Assembly (NCBI GenBank): GCA_002342295.1
Contig: DDPR01000004.1
Location: 14,122 to 78,121, forward strand
Reading direction: 5' to 3'
DNA length: 64,000 nucleotides
Source of the DNA: Burkholderiales bacterium UBA2463
GTDB lineage: Bacteria; Pseudomonadota; Gammaproteobacteria; Burkholderiales; Burkholderiaceae_A
Each line of letters begins with the position of its first letter. Position 1 is the stretch's first letter. Made by a program: the position numbers and the translations under genes. The notes under the pieces were generated by a model. The model did no database searches and had not been told where the DNA came from. It saw only the letters and a program-made list of their open reading frames with translations. This document shows, piece by piece, positions 16,402 through 24,988 of the stretch.

Positions 16402-16740
16402 ATGCCTACGATTCGCGTCCTTCCGCATCCCGAGTTGTGCCCCACTGGCACTGAGTTCTCAGCCGCCACCGGGGACAACCTCTGTCGGGTCCTTCTGAGT
16501 AATCACATTGCTATTGAACATGCATGCGAGATGTCCAAGGCGTGTACCACCTGTCACGTCATGATTCGGAAGGGGTTTGATAGCCTTACGCCCCCAGAGG
16601 AGGATGAGGAGGACCTCCTTGATCGGGCGTGGGGTCTTACCGCTCAGTCGCGCCTATCTTGTCAGGTGGAGATTGCCGAGCAAGACCTTGAGGTCGAGAT
16701 TCCTCGCTACACGATTAACCATGCTCGCGAAAATCACTGA
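16402..16740 (+). CDS. fdx: ISC-system [2Fe-2S] ferredoxin
   Basis: Adrenodoxin-type ferredoxin supplying electrons for cluster assembly, 112 aa. The ligands are C42, C48, C51 (HACEMSKACTTCHV) and a fourth in RLSCQV near residue 87. It is the last recognisable gene of the isc operon; no iscX follows, since prfB begins 26 bases later. Confidence 0.97.
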   Translation: MPTIRVLPHPELCPTGTEFSAATGDNLCRVLLSNHIAIEHACEMSKACTTCHVMIRKGFDSLTPPEEDEEDLLDRAWGLTAQSRLSCQVEIAEQDLEVEIPRYTINHARENH

Positions 16741-16766
16741 GGTGGTGCGAAGTAGAATGAGTGGCT

Positions 16767-17871
16767 ATGGAAGCTGAACGTCTTAATTCCCTGGAGCAAT
16801 CCCTGCTCGGCCTCAGGGCACGCTGCACCGATCTTCGGAGGTATCTTTGACTTCGATGGGAAGTCAGCGCGACTAAAAGAAGTGGTCGTGTTGAGTGAGG
16901 ATCCCGCGCTGTGGAGCGATCCTAAGAGGGCGCAGGATGTCGGACGCGAGAAGAAGGCCCTTGAGGCGGTGGTACTCGTGCTCTCGGAGTTGGGATCCGC
17001 CATCAACGATGGCCTTACGCTCTTTGAGATGGCTCGAGACGAGGCCGATGATCAGACACTTCAGGCACTCGAAGCCGACGCGCACCGTCTCGAGTCAAGG
17101 GTCGGTGAGCTGGAGTTCAGGCGGATGTTTTCGAACCCGGCCGACCCCTCGAACTGCTTTGTCGATATTCAGGCCGGAGCCGGCGGGACCGAGGCCTGCG
17201 ATTGGGCCAGTATGTTGTTGCGGCAGTATCTCCGTTACTGTGAGCGAAAGGGCTTCAAGGTCGAGGTCCTTGAGGAGTCTGAGGGGGACGTGGCGGGCAT
17301 CAAGTCGGCCTCGCTAAAGGTCGTTGGGGATTTTGCGTTTGGCTACCTCCGCACCGAGACCGGTGTCCATCGGCTGGTGCGCAAGTCTCCCTTCGACTCG
17401 AGCGGGGGTCGCCATACCTCGTTTGCCTCGGTTTTTGTGTACCCCGAGGTTGATGACTCGATTGACATAGAAATCAACCCGTCAGAGGTGCGCACCGATA
17501 CCTATCGAGCCTCTGGCGCGGGCGGTCAGCATGTCAACAAAACGGACTCTGCTGTCCGCCTTACGCACATCCCCACCGGAATCGTCGTGCAGTGCCAGAA
17601 CGATCGTTCCCAGCACCGTAATCGTGATGAGGCTTGGAAGATGTTGAAGTCCCGTCTCTACGAGCATGAGATGCGCAAGCGAATGGCCGAGCAGCAGAAA
17701 CTCGAAGAGAGTAAAACCGATGTGGGCTGGGGACATCAGATCCGCAGTTACGTGCTAGATCAGTCTCGAATCAAAGACCTGAGAACACATGTTGAGATCT
17801 CCAATACCCAGCGGGTGCTCGACGGGGACCTCGATGCATTTATTGAAGCCAGCCTCAAGCAGGGCGTTTAA
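16767..17871 (+). CDS. prfB: Peptide chain release factor 2, with programmed +1 frameshift
   Basis: RF2 releases completed proteins at UGA and UAA. The gene is read in two frames: ATG 16767 encodes 27 residues ending in RRYL, then an in-frame TGA at 16848-16850, then the +1 frame from 16849 continues DFDGKSARLKEVVVLSEDP to the stop at 17871, about 367 aa in total (E. coli 365). The recoding site CGGAGGTATCTTTGAC, with an internal Shine-Dalgarno-like GGAGG and slippery CTT before TGA-C, is the classical autoregulatory signal. The UGA-recognition SPF tripeptide is in RKSPFDSSGG and the catalytic GGQ in SGAGGQHVNKT. lysS follows after 9 bases, as in many bacteria. Confidence 0.97.
16837..16851 (+). 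promoter_or_regulatory. prfB programmed +1 frameshift site
   Basis: GGAGG, three bases, CTT, then TGA followed by C form the standard RF2 recoding element: low RF2 lets the ribosome pause at UGA and slip +1 at CUU. The stop at 16848-16850 is therefore regulatory rather than a mutation. Confidence 0.95.
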
Positions 17872-17880
17872 GGAAGTTCT

Positions 17881-19416
17881 ATGACCGACAAACAAAGCGT
17901 CTCTTCGGCCGTCGAGAGCGAGGTCGACGAGAGTCAGATCTTGGTCGAGAGACGCCAGAAGCTTGCAGCCATCCGGGCCGGTGCGTCGCCTGCCTTCCCG
18001 AACGATGTTTTTCCCTCACATCGTGCGGAGCCCCTCCATAAGCGCTATGAGACCCACACGCGAGAAGATCTCGAGCGAGAGTCCGTTGACGTATCCTTGG
18101 CCGGCCGAATCATGCTTAAACGGATTCAGGGCAAGGCCAGCTTCGTGACGCTCCAGGACGCTTCCGGCCGAATCCAGCTCTACTTGAATGACGAGGGCGT
18201 CGGCGAGGCGGTTCATGACGCGGTGAAGCACTGGGACCTCGGGGACATCATTGCCGCGCAGGGCACGCTCTTTAAGACAATGAAGGGCGAACTTTCGGTG
18301 CGATGTCACTCGCTTCGCATGGTCACAAAGTCTCTTAGGCCGCTGCCCGATAAGTTTCACGGCCTCCATGACACCGAGACCCGCTATCGGCAGCGATACG
18401 TCGACCTCATCGTGAATGCCGACTCTCGTCGCGTTTTTCTGGCTCGGTCTCAGGCACTCACTGCCTTGAGATCCTTCATGACTGAGCATGGCTTTCTAGA
18501 AGTAGAGACGCCCATGCTTCATCCCATTCCGGGCGGTGCTGCTGCGAAGCCTTTCGTGACTCATCACAATGCGCTTCACCAGGACATGTATTTGCGGATT
18601 GCGCCTGAGCTTTATCTGAAGCGGCTTCTGGTCGGCGGGTTTGATCGAGTGTACGAGGTCAATCGAAACTTCCGTAATGAGGGCCTCAGTCCCCGACACA
18701 ACCCAGAGTTCACCATGATGGAGTTCTATGCGGCCTACACGGATTACCGCTGGATCATGGATTTTACGGAACAGATTCTCCGTCACGTTGCCGTGGCTTC
18801 GACGGGCTCTGCGACTCTCTCCGTTCAGGGTCAGACCCTCGATCTTGCGAGGCCGTTTGAGAGGCTGACCATCTCTGAAGCCATCCTCCGACATGCTCCG
18901 GAGATTGGCGAAGAGAGCCTTCACAGCATTGAGGCCCTCCGGGCGATTCTCGCAGCGAGAGGGGTCGCGGTCGAGAAACCTCCTCTTGCCCAGGCCGGCC
19001 TGGGCGCGCTGCAATTGGCGCTTTTTGAGGAGGTGGCCGAGAGCAAGCTGTGGAATCCCACATTTATTGTCGACTACCCTGTTGAGGTGTCTCCTCTTGC
19101 ACGCGCCTCTGACGCTCATCCCGAGATCACCGAGCGGTTTGAGCTTTTTATGACAGGACGTGAGATTGCCAACGGTTTTTCGGAGCTCAACGACCCCGAG
19201 GATCAGGCCGCCCGTTTTCGTGCGCAGGTGATGGCAAAGGAGTCTGGTGATGAGGAGGCCATGTTCTTTGATGCAGACTATATTCGGGCTCTAGAGGTCG
19301 GCATGCCACCCGCAGGAGGTTGCGGAATCGGAATAGATCGACTCATGATGCTACTGACTGACAGCCCGAGCATTCGAGATGTCATCATCTTTCCCGCGTT
19401 ACGCAGGGAAGACTAG
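17881..19416 (+). CDS. lysS: Lysyl-tRNA synthetase (class II)
   Basis: Charges tRNA-Lys; cytosolic homodimer, 511 aa. The N-terminal OB-fold anticodon-binding domain carries GRIMLKRIQGKASFVTLQD. Class II motifs are present: motif 1 around FLEVETPMLHPIPGGA, motif 2 in YEVNRNFRNEGLSPRHNPEFTMMEFY and motif 3 in GCGIGIDRLMML. AAGGAAG lies upstream of ATG 17881. It is co-directional with prfB and followed by a small lipoprotein gene. Confidence 0.98.
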   Translation: MTDKQSVSSAVESEVDESQILVERRQKLAAIRAGASPAFPNDVFPSHRAEPLHKRYETHTREDLERESVDVSLAGRIMLKRIQGKASFVTLQDASGRIQLYLNDEGVGEAVHDAVKHWDLGDIIAAQGTLFKTMKGELSVRCHSLRMVTKSLRPLPDKFHGLHDTETRYRQRYVDLIVNADSRRVFLARSQALTALRSFMTEHGFLEVETPMLHPIPGGAAAKPFVTHHNALHQDMYLRIAPELYLKRLLVGGFDRVYEVNRNFRNEGLSPRHNPEFTMMEFYAAYTDYRWIMDFTEQILRHVAVASTGSATLSVQGQTLDLARPFERLTISEAILRHAPEIGEESLHSIEALRAILAARGVAVEKPPLAQAGLGALQLALFEEVAESKLWNPTFIVDYPVEVSPLARASDAHPEITERFELFMTGREIANGFSELNDPEDQAARFRAQVMAKESGDEEAMFFDADYIRALEVGMPPAGGCGIGIDRLMMLLTDSPSIRDVIIFPALRRED

Positions 19417-19432
19417 CCAGGAGGCGTCGCCC

Positions 19433-19621
19433 ATGGTTGACCGAGTACTCCGTCTCTTTTTTACAGTCGCCGCTTGTCAGCTCGCTTCGGGATGCAGCGC
19501 GGTGATGCTTGCCGCGGACGTTGCAACCAGCGCGACTTCTGCGGCTGTGGGCGCGACCACCACTGTGGTGGGCGGGGCCATCGATGTTGTCTCCCCAAGT
19601 TCGAGCGACAAAAAGAAGTAG
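19433..19621 (+). CDS. Small lipoprotein of unknown function
   Basis: A 62-aa predicted lipoprotein. The N-terminus (MVDRVLRLFFTVAACQ) is a short signal peptide ending in the lipobox LASGC, so the mature protein would begin at the lipidated cysteine near residue 20. The rest is alanine/threonine/valine-rich (ATSATSAAVGATTTVVGGAIDVV) and ends in a lysine tail, DKKK. AGGAGG stands about 8 bases before ATG 19433, a very strong ribosome site. Tiny lipoproteins with this TVVGGAIDVV-like core occur in other proteobacteria without known function. It lies 16 bases after lysS and may be cotranscribed. Confidence 0.75.
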   Translation: MVDRVLRLFFTVAACQLASGCSAVMLAADVATSATSAAVGATTTVVGGAIDVVSPSSSDKKK

Positions 19622-19622
19622 T

Positions 19623-19636
19623 GGGGGCTGGCCCCC
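19623..19636. terminator. Candidate bidirectional hairpin between lipoprotein gene and recJ
   Basis: GGGGG-CTGG-CCCCC lies in the 36-base gap between convergent genes. It is GC-only and lacks a T-run in either direction, so termination is only suggested. Confidence 0.35.
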
Positions 19637-19657
19637 CGGCCCTCCCTGCCTGCGCGC

Positions 19658-21421
19658 TCAGGCCCCGTCTGGGTTGAGCAGTCCGCGAATGAGCAGTTGA
19701 ACGGCCTCCTGCCCCTGCCAGTCATTCGTTGAGAGTTCATAGGCTAGATGCGCGTGAGAGGGCAGGGATGAGGGTCCGTTAAACCAGATGGCGTCAAACT
19801 CATGTGCTGGGCTGCTCCTCGGAGACACACGCAGTTTGAGGTGTTTTTCTTTCAAGAGTCGCTGACTTCGAATACGAAAGACCGCTCGAAAAACCGGCGG
19901 GGGAAACCCCTGTCCCCAGACTTGCCCGGCAAGCTGCTGGGCCAGTTGGACCTGATGTTGACTCGGCTCGAGCAATCCGTCCGTCATGAGCTCACTTCGA
20001 AAGACATCCTCCGAGCAGAACGCGCGTAAAGCCTCCTCAAAGCGGTCAGAGAATTGACTGAGTTGAGAGCGTTCAATGGTGAGACCTGCAGCCATGGCAT
20101 GACCACCAAACGCTCGGATCAGCCCCGGCGATTGTGTGTCGACCCGTTCGAGGACATCTCGCAGATGAACACCGGGAATCGATCGTCCGGACCCCTTTAG
20201 CAGCGGGCTCTGAGGGGATTCTGGCGCGAAGGCAATCACGGGTCGATACGCGCGCTCCTTCACTCGGCTCGCGAGTAAGCCGACAATTCCCTGGTGCCAG
20301 GTGTCTTTAAACAGGATCAGGCCGTATCGAGTGGCATCGGCCTGAAGCTCGGCCGCGAGTTCTTGTGCCTCGTCCCGAGCGGAGGCCTCCCGCTCCCTTC
20401 GTTCTTGGTTGAGCGCGTTCAGTGATTCGGCGAGGTTCTGGGCCTCTTGGGGGTCGTCACTCAGGAGGCAGCGAATTCCAATGGCCATGTCGGCCAATCG
20501 CCCCGCGGCATTGAGTCGGGGCCCGATCTGAAAGCCCAGATCACTGCTACAAGCCGATTCGAGCGTTCGTCCAGAAACTCGAAAGAGCGCCTTCATGCCC
20601 TCGGGGGCAAGTCCCTTGCGAATGCGTCGAAGTCCCTGTTCAACGAGCCGTCGATTGTGGGCATCGAGGCCCACCAAGTCAGCCACCGTGCCCAGCGCCA
20701 CCAGCGGCAACAAATCGTCAAGGCGGGGTGGGCCATTTGGAAAGCGGGAGGGTCGTCCTGCGGCCGTCTCCACACCGTCTTGTTGGATGAGCCAGGCGCG
20801 CGTGGCCATGACGAGGTAAAAAGCGACGCCCACGCCAGCGAGGTTCTTTGAGGGAAAGGCACAGTCAGACATCTGCGGGTTGAGGATGAGGGTGTCTGGC
20901 AGCACGCGCCCCGGGAGGTGGTGGTCGGTGACCAATACCTCAATGCCCATGGCCCTTGCGAAGGCGACACCCTCCACGCTCGAGATGCCGTTGTCCACAG
21001 TGATAATCCAGTGTGGGAGGTGGTTCGCTGACTGCTGCGTAGCGAATTCGAGCAGCGGCCTTGTGAGTCCGTACCCAAAACGGAATCGGTCTGGAACCAG
21101 GAATCGAATGTCTGCCCCCAGTCGACCGAGTCCCCGAACGACAAGGGCGGTTGCCGTAGCGCCATCGGCGTCGTAATCCCCGACGACCAAGAATCTTCGC
21201 TCATGCAAGATGGCCTGCCCGATCGCCGCTCCCGCCTCGGATGCGTTTCGCATCGACCTTGGCGGCGGCAGATGGATCAGCGCTGCGTCGAGTTCCTCCG
21301 GGCCTTGAACACCGCGTCTGGCAAGGCAACTCGCGAGTGTTGGATGAAAACCTGCAGACACGAGCGCGTCTCGGACGCTGTCGTTTAGGGGCCGGTCTCG
21401 ATAGGGGAGGGGCTCAGTCAT
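19658..21421 (-). CDS. recJ: Single-stranded-DNA-specific exonuclease RecJ
   Basis: 5'-3' single-strand exonuclease of recombination and mismatch repair, 587 aa (E. coli 577). DHH-family motifs: VVGDYDADGATA at residues 79-90, a VDNGISS segment, VTDHHLPG (the DHH triad) and, in the DHHA1 domain, AFGGHAMAAGLTI. ATG 21421 overlaps the upstream gene stop by 8 bases (ATGACTGA), which supports translational coupling; an in-frame start at 21478 would extend into that gene and is not needed. Confidence 0.96.
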   Translation of the reverse strand: MTEPLPYRDRPLNDSVRDALVSAGFHPTLASCLARRGVQGPEELDAALIHLPPPRSMRNASEAGAAIGQAILHERRFLVVGDYDADGATATALVVRGLGRLGADIRFLVPDRFRFGYGLTRPLLEFATQQSANHLPHWIITVDNGISSVEGVAFARAMGIEVLVTDHHLPGRVLPDTLILNPQMSDCAFPSKNLAGVGVAFYLVMATRAWLIQQDGVETAAGRPSRFPNGPPRLDDLLPLVALGTVADLVGLDAHNRRLVEQGLRRIRKGLAPEGMKALFRVSGRTLESACSSDLGFQIGPRLNAAGRLADMAIGIRCLLSDDPQEAQNLAESLNALNQERREREASARDEAQELAAELQADATRYGLILFKDTWHQGIVGLLASRVKERAYRPVIAFAPESPQSPLLKGSGRSIPGVHLRDVLERVDTQSPGLIRAFGGHAMAAGLTIERSQLSQFSDRFEEALRAFCSEDVFRSELMTDGLLEPSQHQVQLAQQLAGQVWGQGFPPPVFRAVFRIRSQRLLKEKHLKLRVSPRSSPAHEFDAIWFNGPSSLPSHAHLAYELSTNDWQGQEAVQLLIRGLLNPDGA

Positions 21422-22502
21422 CGTGGAGCGTAAGGATGTCAGTGAGGGGTGCGGACGATCCAATACGGATTCGTTCACCCATGGCTGCGAGAGCGCCTCT
21501 CATCGTACTTCTGGGAGCGGACTCAAAGACCAGACCTTGAGACCCCTGCGTGACAACAAGTTTCCACGCACCTCTTGGGGACCTCGCTGCGATCTCTTCG
21601 AGTTCTCGAGCCCACTTCGCCCAGTCTTGCCACCACTCGCGCGCAGGATCCGAGTCCCCGGATGGCAGAAAGGTGCGGTAGTGGATGTCCGGCGGCAAGC
21701 CCAGCGCAGTTAGCGCCTTGATTAGACCAATCAGCCACAGCGGAGCGTCCTCCATATCTTTCATGCCGTGAGGAGTCTCCTTGAGCGTTTTGAGGCAGGC
21801 CGCTGGCAGCCCCGCCCCCGCGCCCCAGGCCCATAGAATTTGTGGTGCAGCGTGTGCCGCGTTATTTTCCTGATGCCAGAGCATTTGAACGATGTGACTG
21901 GCCCTTCGCCAGCGCGCCGCGTCGGGTCCCTGTGGTTCAAAGGAGGGGAGGTGGAGCCCCTCAATGAGCCTCGGATGGGCGCAGCTCAGTTGAAGGGGGC
22001 GACTGGTTCGAAGATAAAGCCCCCCGGAGCGACCCTGTAGAGCGCAGGCTTCGGGGTCGCCAAGCCCCTCTTGCAGCCCCTCCCGAAGCGCACGAAGCCG
22101 GGGTGGGCTGAGTTGTTGGGAGCGCTCTTGTGTGGCTTGAAGGGCGAAGCCCACCTGCGTGGGGGAGATAAGAAGTTCGCCCAAGTAAAGGGTGGCCCAT
22201 CCTTCCCCCGGCCATGGGCTGAGGCCGTCTGCCAGCGCACTGAGCGCAGCCCAAGGCAGGCCATCCAACCAGTCGGGGTGGGCAAGCCGAAGCTCTTGGT
22301 TGAGAAAATGAAGCAGTGCTGGCTGCACCGCCTCGTCGGGTAGACGATCCCCTTCAATCACGTGTCGCGTGCAGCCAGCAAGCTTTCGGGCGAGGGCGTC
22401 TATAGCCGGCGATTGGCCCATGACCTGGGATTGCCGCTCCTTGAGAGCCTGCGCCTCATCGGCATAAATGAGTCCGTGATCAATCAAGAGAAGAGGGCGC
22501 AT
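21414..22502 (-). CDS. Unknown protein coupled to recJ (RpfE/phosphoglycerate-mutase-like regulatory protein family)
   Basis: A 362-aa protein I can place only loosely. Features that fit the RpfE-type proteins annotated upstream of recJ in Burkholderiales are the start RPLLLIDHGL, a central leucine/glutamine-rich part, and MLWHQENNAAHAAPQILWAWGAGAGLP, which resembles the N...R-x-G-x-x-P-x-N-x-x-W-x-W-G-x-G-x-x-P motif of that family. The match is divergent. There is no signal peptide or obvious membrane segment and the protein is unusually rich in leucine, alanine and tryptophan. It overlaps recJ by 8 bases and is divergent from lolC (26 bases between starts). No enzymatic function is assigned. 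Confidence 0.7.
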   Translation of the reverse strand: MRPLLLIDHGLIYADEAQALKERQSQVMGQSPAIDALARKLAGCTRHVIEGDRLPDEAVQPALLHFLNQELRLAHPDWLDGLPWAALSALADGLSPWPGEGWATLYLGELLISPTQVGFALQATQERSQQLSPPRLRALREGLQEGLGDPEACALQGRSGGLYLRTSRPLQLSCAHPRLIEGLHLPSFEPQGPDAARWRRASHIVQMLWHQENNAAHAAPQILWAWGAGAGLPAACLKTLKETPHGMKDMEDAPLWLIGLIKALTALGLPPDIHYRTFLPSGDSDPAREWWQDWAKWARELEEIAARSPRGAWKLVVTQGSQGLVFESAPRSTMRGALAAMGERIRIGSSAPLTDILTLHDD

Positions 22503-22528
22503 GGGGATGAGTATGGCAAACTCGACTC

Positions 22529-23776
22529 ATGCCCTTTGAACTCGAGGTAGGCCTCCGTTACATCATGTCCGGTCGCCGTTCCCGGTCTACTCGATTCATC
22601 AGCTTTATATCCGTTATGGCCACGATGGGGATTGCCCTGGGCGTGGCCGCGCTCATCATCGTGCTGTCGGTGATGAATGGATTTCAAAAGGAGGTGCGCG
22701 ACCGAATGCTCGGCGTGCTCTCCCACTTAGAGGTCGTCTCCTCGGACGCCTTTGCCTCAGACCTCGGGCTTGCGCAGGCCCAACTCATGAGGGTTCCGCA
22801 GGTCCTCTCCACTGCCCCTTTTGTCGTGGGCCAGGCCATCGTGGCAAAAGACGAGCGGCTCAAGGGCGTGATTGTTCGAGGGATTGATCCAGTTCAAGAG
22901 CCCTTGGTGAGCCCGGCCCTTCAGACCCTTCAGGTCGGACGTCTTGACTCTCTGCAGCCGGGACACTTTTCCGCTGTCATTGGGCGTGAGCTCGCCTTCA
23001 GTCAAGGCCTTGGTGTGGGCGACGCCTTGGCCCTTGTTACCGCCGACTCCACGCCCGGCCCCGCTGGCGTGGTTCCGAGGGTCAAGACGTTTCGTATTAC
23101 TGGGCTGTTTGCATCCGGGCACTTTGAGTACGACAGTAGTCTGGTCTTTGTGCATCAACAAGATGCGAGTGTTTTCTTCAGGGGCCAGGCTCTGCACGGC
23201 ATTCGAGCGCGACTCTCCGACCAACAGCTTGCACCGAGTCTTGCAGCCCAGATTCGCGCGGGGCTTCCACCGTCGCTCGCAGTTCGCGACTGGACCCAGG
23301 AGAATCGGACGTGGTTTGCAGCCGTTCAACTCGAGAAGCGAATGATGTTCGTCATCCTCCTGCTCATCATCGCAGTGGCTGCCTTCAACCTTGTGTCGAT
23401 GCTCGTGATGACCGTGATGGACAAGAGATCCGACATCGCTATTCTTCGGACTCTCGGCGCTCAACGGCTCTCGATCCAAGCGATTTTCATGATTCAGGGC
23501 GCCTGCCTTGGGCTTTTGGGCGTCACTGTTGGCATCGCACTGGGCGTGGCAGGGGCACTCGAAGTTGACCGCCTCGTGCAGGGGCTCGAGACCCTGATGG
23601 GATTTCAGGTCTTACCCAAGGGCATTTACCTGATCGACCGTCTTCCCTCCGAGCTTCGGGCGGGCGATGTAATCCAGATCGGTCTATGCTCGATGGTGCT
23701 CTCCCTCTTGGCCACGTTGTATCCGAGCTGGCAGGCTGCCAGGACGGAGCCAGTAGAGGCGTTGCGACATGACTAG
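22529..23776 (+). CDS. lolC: Lipoprotein-releasing ABC transporter permease LolC/LolE
   Basis: Inner-membrane subunit of the Lol machinery that extracts outer-membrane lipoproteins; 415 aa. The N-terminus FELEVGLRYIMSGRRSR and the first helix (SFISVMATMGIALGVAALIIVLSVMNGF) are family hallmarks. A large periplasmic domain spans about residues 50-270, then three helices including VILLLIIAVAAFNLVSMLVM. It ends TLYPSWQAARTEPVEALRHD. A single gene combined with lolD suggests a LolCDE complex with a homodimeric or LolF-like permease, unless a second copy lies elsewhere. The stop overlaps lolD by 8 bases. Confidence 0.94.
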   Translation: MPFELEVGLRYIMSGRRSRSTRFISFISVMATMGIALGVAALIIVLSVMNGFQKEVRDRMLGVLSHLEVVSSDAFASDLGLAQAQLMRVPQVLSTAPFVVGQAIVAKDERLKGVIVRGIDPVQEPLVSPALQTLQVGRLDSLQPGHFSAVIGRELAFSQGLGVGDALALVTADSTPGPAGVVPRVKTFRITGLFASGHFEYDSSLVFVHQQDASVFFRGQALHGIRARLSDQQLAPSLAAQIRAGLPPSLAVRDWTQENRTWFAAVQLEKRMMFVILLLIIAVAAFNLVSMLVMTVMDKRSDIAILRTLGAQRLSIQAIFMIQGACLGLLGVTVGIALGVAGALEVDRLVQGLETLMGFQVLPKGIYLIDRLPSELRAGDVIQIGLCSMVLSLLATLYPSWQAARTEPVEALRHD

Positions 23777-24443
23777 GGTTGTGCTCCGAGCCGATCAGGT
23801 GCAGAAGGTTTTTCGAGATGGGCCTCGAGAGATTCGTCCTTTTGCGCCGGTCAGCCTGTCGGTGAGCCTCGGCGAATCGCTCGCAGTGGTGGGCCCTTCG
23901 GGCGCGGGCAAATCAACCCTGCTTCAGGTCCTCGGCGGCGTTGATTCTCCCAGCCTGGGGCATGTGGAGATTCTTGGGCAATCCACCTCCGACATGAGCG
24001 ATGCTGCGCGCACGCGGCTTCGCAACCTTCACGTAGGCTTTGTCTACCAGTTTCACCACCTTCTCGCGGAATTTTCCGCCCTCGAGAATGTTGCGATGCC
24101 GTTGCGTATTCGGCGTGCCCCGACGAGTGAGGCACAAGAGCGCGCGCGCGAGATCCTATGTCGTGTGGGACTTGAGCAGCGACTCGATCACTCGCCTGCT
24201 CGGCTTTCGGGTGGAGAGCGCCAGCGAGTTGCGATCGCTCGAGCGCTCGTTACCCAGCCCTCGGTGGTGCTCGCCGATGAGCCGACCGGCAATCTCGATC
24301 GCGACACCGCCCATGCTGTCTTTGAGTGCCTCATTGAACGAGTTTGCGCCCAAGAGGCTGCCTTGATTTTAGTGACGCACGATGCTCAGCTCGCGGAGCG
24401 CTGTGATCGCGTTCTCGATCTGCGTTCCGCCAGCCGCCTCTGA
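23769..24443 (+). CDS. lolD: Lipoprotein-releasing system ATP-binding protein
   Basis: ABC ATPase powering lipoprotein release, 224 aa. Walker A GPSGAGKST is at residues 42-50; the Q-loop region is VYQFHHLLAEFSALENVAMPL, the signature LSGGERQRVAIARAL, Walker B VVLADEPTGNLD and the H-loop ILVTHD. The FHHLL segment is characteristic of LolD. The last 58 bases overlap the convergent DUF2062 gene. Confidence 0.96.
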   Translation: MTRVVLRADQVQKVFRDGPREIRPFAPVSLSVSLGESLAVVGPSGAGKSTLLQVLGGVDSPSLGHVEILGQSTSDMSDAARTRLRNLHVGFVYQFHHLLAEFSALENVAMPLRIRRAPTSEAQERAREILCRVGLEQRLDHSPARLSGGERQRVAIARALVTQPSVVLADEPTGNLDRDTAHAVFECLIERVCAQEAALILVTHDAQLAERCDRVLDLRSASRL

Positions 24444-24988
24444 CGGCTGCGCCAGACCGTTGCGGACCAGCCTCCCCAGACCAGGGCGTAACCCGTAAGG
24501 GCGAGGCCCAGACCCAGCAGACAGACCCCGACTGCGAGGGGCCATCCCAACTCTAGGCCCCATTGAGCGAGCGCCAAAAGTGAGGTCCAGGGTTCCGTCC
24601 AGTGAAAGTCTGGGGGTGACGGGATGGCGCCGGATGCGATTGACTGCCCATCGATCTCCGCGATCCCTAGCCACGAAAAGGCGACGACTCCGATCTTCAG
24701 GCCGACGAGGTATAGCGGCACGAAGGTGACCGGGTTCGTGTAAAGGGTTACAAACGCGGCGATGGGAAGATTCCATTTCATGAGAATGGCCACGAGGGAG
24801 GCCGAGATAATCTGAAATGGGCCAGGAACCAGTCCACAAAAGAGGCCAGCGGCAACCCCCCCGGCCACAGAACGTCGATTGAGCGACCAGACATTGGGGT
24901 GCAGGACCGCCGGCCCGAGGAGCCTGAGCACGGGGTTCTGGGCAAGGTGCTCTGGACGAGGCAGTTTTGATTTGAAGAAGGCTTTCAT
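24386..24988 (-). CDS. DUF2062 family membrane protein
   Basis: Inner-membrane protein of unknown function, 200 aa. The DUF2062 core is visible: NRRSVAGGVAAGLFCGLVPGPFQIISASLVAILM, then the conserved YTNPVTFVPLY, with a further long hydrophobic segment at about residues 145-172. The C-terminus is a basic tail (WRSRQRRLAERRSRTRS). The gene is boxed in: its start codon shares bases with the divergent tatD start (CATG at 24986-24989), and its last 58 bases lie inside lolD. The start is supported by the typical MK...LP...L N-terminus, though no clear ribosome site is seen. Confidence 0.85.
   Translation of the reverse strand: MKAFFKSKLPRPEHLAQNPVLRLLGPAVLHPNVWSLNRRSVAGGVAAGLFCGLVPGPFQIISASLVAILMKWNLPIAAFVTLYTNPVTFVPLYLVGLKIGVVAFSWLGIAEIDGQSIASGAIPSPPDFHWTEPWTSLLALAQWGLELGWPLAVGVCLLGLGLALTGYALVWGGWSATVWRSRQRRLAERRSRTRSQRSAS

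Noticed and set aside
16848..16850. Apparent nonsense mutation making prfB a pseudogene
   Set aside because: The stop sits in the classical RF2 programmed frameshift context and the +1 frame is intact.
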